From positions 310,001 to 374,000 of the forward strand of contig CAXXFI010000002.1 in the NCBI GenBank assembly GCA_963665155.2: a DNA stretch of 64,000 bases, read 5' to 3'. Source of the DNA: UBA1141 sp963665155. GTDB taxonomy: Bacteria > Chloroflexota > Dehalococcoidia > Lucifugimonadales > UBA3495. The translations under genes and the position numbers were made by a program. The notes beneath the pieces were generated by a model, which was given only the letters and a program-made list of their open reading frames with translations, was not told the origin of the DNA and searched no databases. Below are positions 61,191 through 64,000 of this stretch, in pieces (positions within the stretch are counted from its first letter, which is position 1; each line of letters starts with the position of its first letter).

Positions 61191-61231
61191 AAAAAGCCCA
61201 GGCGCGTATTATTAACGCGCCTGGGCTTTTT
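61191..61231. terminator. Bidirectional intrinsic terminator
   Basis: AAAAAGCCCAGGCGCGT and ACGCGCCTGGGCTTTTT, a perfect 17-bp stem with a 7-base loop, separates the convergent DUF1932 and cupin genes. Confidence 0.9.
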
Positions 61232-61262
61232 ATAAATTATCGGGTTTTCGCCAACAGGGTTG

Positions 61263-61634
61263 TTAGGCTTCGGTCTGCTCCGTCTGGCTGCCAGCCACGG
61301 TGATGGTAATGTGGGCCATGGCAGTGCTATCCGGAGCGCCATGCCAGTGATTTTCCTGGGCGGGGATCAACACTACGTCGCCTTCGGTAACGACGAGGGT
61401 CTCGGTGTCGTTGACGACTTTCCCGGTGCCTTCGGTAATCAGCAAAATCTGGTCGCCGGAGTGCTTATGGAACTTGTTCCGGGAACCGGCGTCAAATTTA
61501 ACAATCGCGAAGTTAAAATTGCTGCTGTCGCCCTGGTTCAAAATTGGCTGCCGCCAAACTTGGGTTCCGGTCATGAGACCGCCGGTCATCTCCGCCTTGG
61601 TTATCGGCACATCGCTCATTGTTACTTTTTTCAT
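61263..61634 (-). CDS. Cupin domain protein
   Basis: A 123-residue single-domain cupin. Motif 1: KFDAGSRNKFHKHSGDQILLITEG (His, His, with Gln in place of the usual Glu region). Motif 2: PAQENHWHGAPDSTAMAHI. Metal ligands are thus mostly His. Small proteins of this type may act as dioxygenases or decarboxylases of the carboxymuconolactone type, but the substrate is unknown. A GAGAGG ribosome site precedes the ATG. Confidence 0.87.
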   Translation of the reverse strand: MKKVTMSDVPITKAEMTGGLMTGTQVWRQPILNQGDSSNFNFAIVKFDAGSRNKFHKHSGDQILLITEGTGKVVNDTETLVVTEGDVVLIPAQENHWHGAPDSTAMAHITITVAGSQTEQTEA

Positions 61635-61748
61635 ATTGGCTCTCCTCTAAATTGAAGTAGTAGCCTACGTCTCAAAGGTATAACTCGACGAAGGCAGGCG
61701 TGGATAATAATACCTTGGTAGGGCCACCAAGTCTATAAGTTGCGCCTG

Positions 61749-62120
61749 TTAGCTTGGGCCGCCCTGTTTCATCTCCTCCAAAGAGCCAGAGATGGCGTGG
61801 GCCAGGTCGGTCGGTCTCTGGGCGTATTCCGGCGTTGGATACCATTCGTAATCGAAGCTGCGCAACACCGTCCCATCTATGCTGCAGCGCAAATTTGAGA
61901 CAATAACCTTGAACCCGAGTTTGTGGGTCGCTTGCTCGGCCAACATTTCCAACACTACTTCAGGGCAGTCATGCACCACCAGGAATCCCCCTTCTTTTTC
62001 GCCGTCGGTCACTCGAGCCCGGAGCACTTGACCCAAATGGTCCTTATCACAATAGTGTAACTGCGTTCGGGCCTTCCAAAGTCGGGCCATCCTATGTTGA
62101 TTGCCCCGCCCACTTCCCAA
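61749..62120 (-). CDS. Hypothetical protein
   Basis: 123 residues from TTG, or 113 from the ATG at 62090 (MARLWKARTQLHYCDKDHLG). The sequence has LGQVLRARVTDGEKEGGFLVVHDCPEVVLEMLAEQ and ends with Glu/Met/Gly-rich residues. The codon pattern looks coding and the gene lies in the same direction as the neighbours. I do not recognise a family. The context (amidohydrolase upstream, cupin downstream, both minus strand) gives no clear clue. Confidence 0.6.
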   Translation of the reverse strand: MGSGRGNQHRMARLWKARTQLHYCDKDHLGQVLRARVTDGEKEGGFLVVHDCPEVVLEMLAEQATHKLGFKVIVSNLRCSIDGTVLRSFDYEWYPTPEYAQRPTDLAHAISGSLEEMKQGGPS

Positions 62121-62293
62121 TGGTGCATGGTCCGGCTACCTCCGTACAAGTTTCCGGTAACCCCCGAATCTCGTTTCCTCAGTCGTCAAATAGGGCAAAG
62201 GAGGGATGGCGTCCCAACGTGACATATGGAAGTTTCTAAGACTTAGGACGAAATAATGGCCTGCCGACACGAGGGATCAGAGACCTGTCAGGT

Positions 62294-63574
62294 TTAGCTT
62301 GGCGAAGCATCGACCAATCGCCCACCTAGTATTACGGCCTCGACGCTCCGCAAACATTCCATATCATCCAGAGGGTTGCCTTCCACCAAAAGAAGGTCAG
62401 CCTCTTTAGCTTGCTCCACCGTGCCTAGAGAGTCCAACTTGCCCAAGGCTTGGGCTGCGTTTCGAGTCCCGGCCAGGATGGCTTCCATGGGAGACAAGCC
62501 AAAATCTGCCATTGATATAATTTCCGCTTGGAAGTCGCCAAAGGGATATGAGCCCCACCCGCAGTCGGAGCCGCCGATCAATTTTGCGCCCATTTCGACC
62601 ATCCTCCCGAACGCCTCAATACGGTCGCGGTGGCCGTTTGTAATACGCTGGAGCATTTCGGCATCAACCTTGCCTAGTGGGCCTTGTTTTTGCATCTCCA
62701 GCAACTGAATCTGGCGGCTGATTCCTATCGCGTGGGTAGGGTTTAGCCAAGTCCCGGACTGGGCCAAACGCCCGGCGGTGGCCAGGTCGTACTTATAAGA
62801 GCCGTCGGATTCGGCGAAGAAACAGTGGAAAATCATATCCACGCCAGCATCCAAAGCATTGTTGATTGACACGGTCGAGCGGCAGTGGGCAGCCACTGGT
62901 CTCGCCCGATTATGGGCCTCGAACACGATGGCCTTGAGTTCATCTACAGTGTAAGAAGGCCGGTAGGGATCGCTTGTCAGGGTGCTACCCCCGGAGGCCG
63001 TAATTTTTATTAAGTCGGCCCCCTGCTTGATCAAATAGCGTACCTGCCTGCTGACCCCATCAATACCATCTGCTTCACCACCCATGTACCAAAGATGGCC
63101 GCCAGTGGTGGTGAGGGGAGGGCCGGACACCAAAAGCCGCGGGCCATCGACCAACCCCAGGTTTATACCTTGCTTGACGGAAAATGCGGTGCTGTTCCAA
63201 GACCCGCAATCGCACAGCGTAGTTACACCCGAGCGCAAGGCAATTTCGGTGTTCCGGGCAGCACGCAGCAGGCGAACGTCGTCGGTGTCCTTAGCTACCT
63301 CCTCTCCGGTCCGACCGTCTCCCGGCATGTTGGTGTGGCTGTGACAGTCGATCAGTCCAGGCAATAAGGTGCATTGAGGCAAATTCAAGACCTCTTGATC
63401 GCCTGCCGAATTCACCATGGCTGTTATCTCTTGATTAGCCCCTACCTCTTCACTGGCCCCAATCCAGTGGATGAGGTTTTCTTTCAATACGACGGTTGCG
63501 CCCTTTAGGGGAGGACCGCCTAAGCCGTCGATAAGCAATCCGGGTTTTATGACGGTAACTGTTGATGATTCCAA
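62294..63574 (-). CDS. Amidohydrolase family protein (imidazolonepropionase-like)
   Basis: Metal-dependent hydrolase of 426 residues. Metal ligands: LLPGLIDCHSHTNMPGD (HxH), Lys in GADLIKITASGGSTL (probably carboxylated), His in RPVAAHCRSTVSINNALDAGVD, His in MIFHCFFAE and Asp in LIGGSDCGWGSYPFG. The small beta-sandwich flanks (VIKPGLLIDG and EADLLLVEGNPLDDM) are complete. Prolidase- or imidazolonepropionase-like members act on varied amides; the substrate is unknown. The ATG follows TAGGAGACAAAG. Confidence 0.9.
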   Translation of the reverse strand: MESSTVTVIKPGLLIDGLGGPPLKGATVVLKENLIHWIGASEEVGANQEITAMVNSAGDQEVLNLPQCTLLPGLIDCHSHTNMPGDGRTGEEVAKDTDDVRLLRAARNTEIALRSGVTTLCDCGSWNSTAFSVKQGINLGLVDGPRLLVSGPPLTTTGGHLWYMGGEADGIDGVSRQVRYLIKQGADLIKITASGGSTLTSDPYRPSYTVDELKAIVFEAHNRARPVAAHCRSTVSINNALDAGVDMIFHCFFAESDGSYKYDLATAGRLAQSGTWLNPTHAIGISRQIQLLEMQKQGPLGKVDAEMLQRITNGHRDRIEAFGRMVEMGAKLIGGSDCGWGSYPFGDFQAEIISMADFGLSPMEAILAGTRNAAQALGKLDSLGTVEQAKEADLLLVEGNPLDDMECLRSVEAVILGGRLVDASPS

Positions 63575-63730
63575 CTTTGTCTCCTAGAGCAAGTCCAAGG
63601 CAGATCGAGTCATAACTGCCAGGCAAGATTATAGCCTACGCAGCTAGTAGCTGACCGATGCACTCTCTCGGTGCCCCAATTGCCCACATGCAGTCATCAA
63701 TAACGCGGAACCGACCCAGTTTAAGAGGGG

Positions 63731-64000
63731 CTACCTGCGCTCTCTGAGCATCAAGAAGGCCAAAGGTATGGAGGAAACAAGAATCAACAGCAACGCCGGC
63801 GCTGCCGCTCGTGCGAAGAACGCCTCGGATGCGGCCGCCCAAATGGACGTTGCCAAGGTCGTGAAGCCGATGGGACTTAAAATTAGCGTCGCTGGCAACT
63901 CTTTCATTGTCAGCAAGAAGACCAAAGCAGCGCCGGACAAGATCCCCGGCAATACCAGAGGAAGGGTAACCGAGGTAAACACGCGCAATGGAGTCCTACC
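63731..64000 (-). CDS. ABC transporter permease, C-terminal part (partial)
   Basis: About 89 codons of a binding-protein-dependent permease whose 5' end lies outside the window. The segment PLRVFTSVTLPLVLPGILSGAALVFLL contains the EAA-like cytoplasmic loop, followed by KELPATLILSP, as in iron(III)-type permeases (FbpB/AfuB-like), and the last membrane segment APALLLILVSSIPLAFLML. It ends in RERR. The substrate is uncertain. A gap of about 155 bases without a gene separates it from the amidohydrolase. Confidence 0.85.
   Translation of the reverse strand, partial: GRTPLRVFTSVTLPLVLPGILSGAALVFLLTMKELPATLILSPIGFTTLATSIWAAASEAFFARAAAPALLLILVSSIPLAFLMLRERR

Overview
The window looks like a chromosomal segment of an uncultured bacterium, most likely a member of the Chloroflexota (Dehalococcoidia / SAR202-like). 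This is an inference from gene content. It carries a class II B12-dependent ribonucleotide reductase with NrdR, rsmH-ftsA-ftsZ without any neighbouring peptidoglycan genes, ruvA-ruvC-yebC, a rpsP-khpA-rimM cluster, ClpXP with trigger factor, many GTG/TTG starts and a moderately high G+C content. No rRNA, tRNA, CRISPR array, insertion sequence or prophage was recognised.

Layout. 1-7500 is a patchy region: an OmpR-type regulator, two adjacent genes (DUF1445 and DUF4392) corresponding to the two halves of animal D-glutamate cyclase, and, around uvrB, three decayed small genes (a DUF4268 nuclease-like protein, a retropepsin-like protease and a ParE-type toxin whose antitoxin is still open). 7580-11600 holds ruvA, ruvC, yebC, rimM, khpA and rpsP on the minus strand, preceded by a long rpsP leader with a good promoter, a 23-codon leader ORF, a large inverted repeat and an intrinsic terminator. 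11.8-26.4 kb is mainly plus-strand housekeeping: fmt, a metal-dependent cyclase, dprA, topA, a Xer recombinase, aroQ, an M24 peptidase, efp, xseA, xseB and a formyltransferase-like gene. 26.6-32 kb on the minus strand has a cytochrome P450 with its ferredoxin, then clpX, clpP and tig. 32.9-36.5 kb is rsmH-ftsA-ftsZ. 37-47.4 kb contains an aldo/keto reductase, nrdR, nrdJ, pdxA, proC, a YggT protein, a PadR/HAAS pair and a DegV protein. 47.5-52.3 kb has a P-loop kinase, a frameshifted pepA, a VOC protein and an MFS gene broken by five exact 25-bp repeats.

52.4-60.1 kb is the most interesting block: a Fur/Zur-type regulator with a palindromic operator, a zinc-type binding protein (ZnuA), a 1329-residue fused CydDC-like ABC exporter with histidine-rich linker and tail, then ZnuC (also with a histidine-rich tail) and ZnuB. 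The exporter sits inside what is otherwise a zinc uptake operon. The window ends with a DUF1932 dehydrogenase, a cupin, an unknown small protein, an amidohydrolase and the 3' end of an ABC permease.

A second theme is short tandem duplication. Repeats with units of 12 to 37 bp lie inside or at the edges of at least eleven genes. Most are in frame and give low-complexity linkers, but some break genes.
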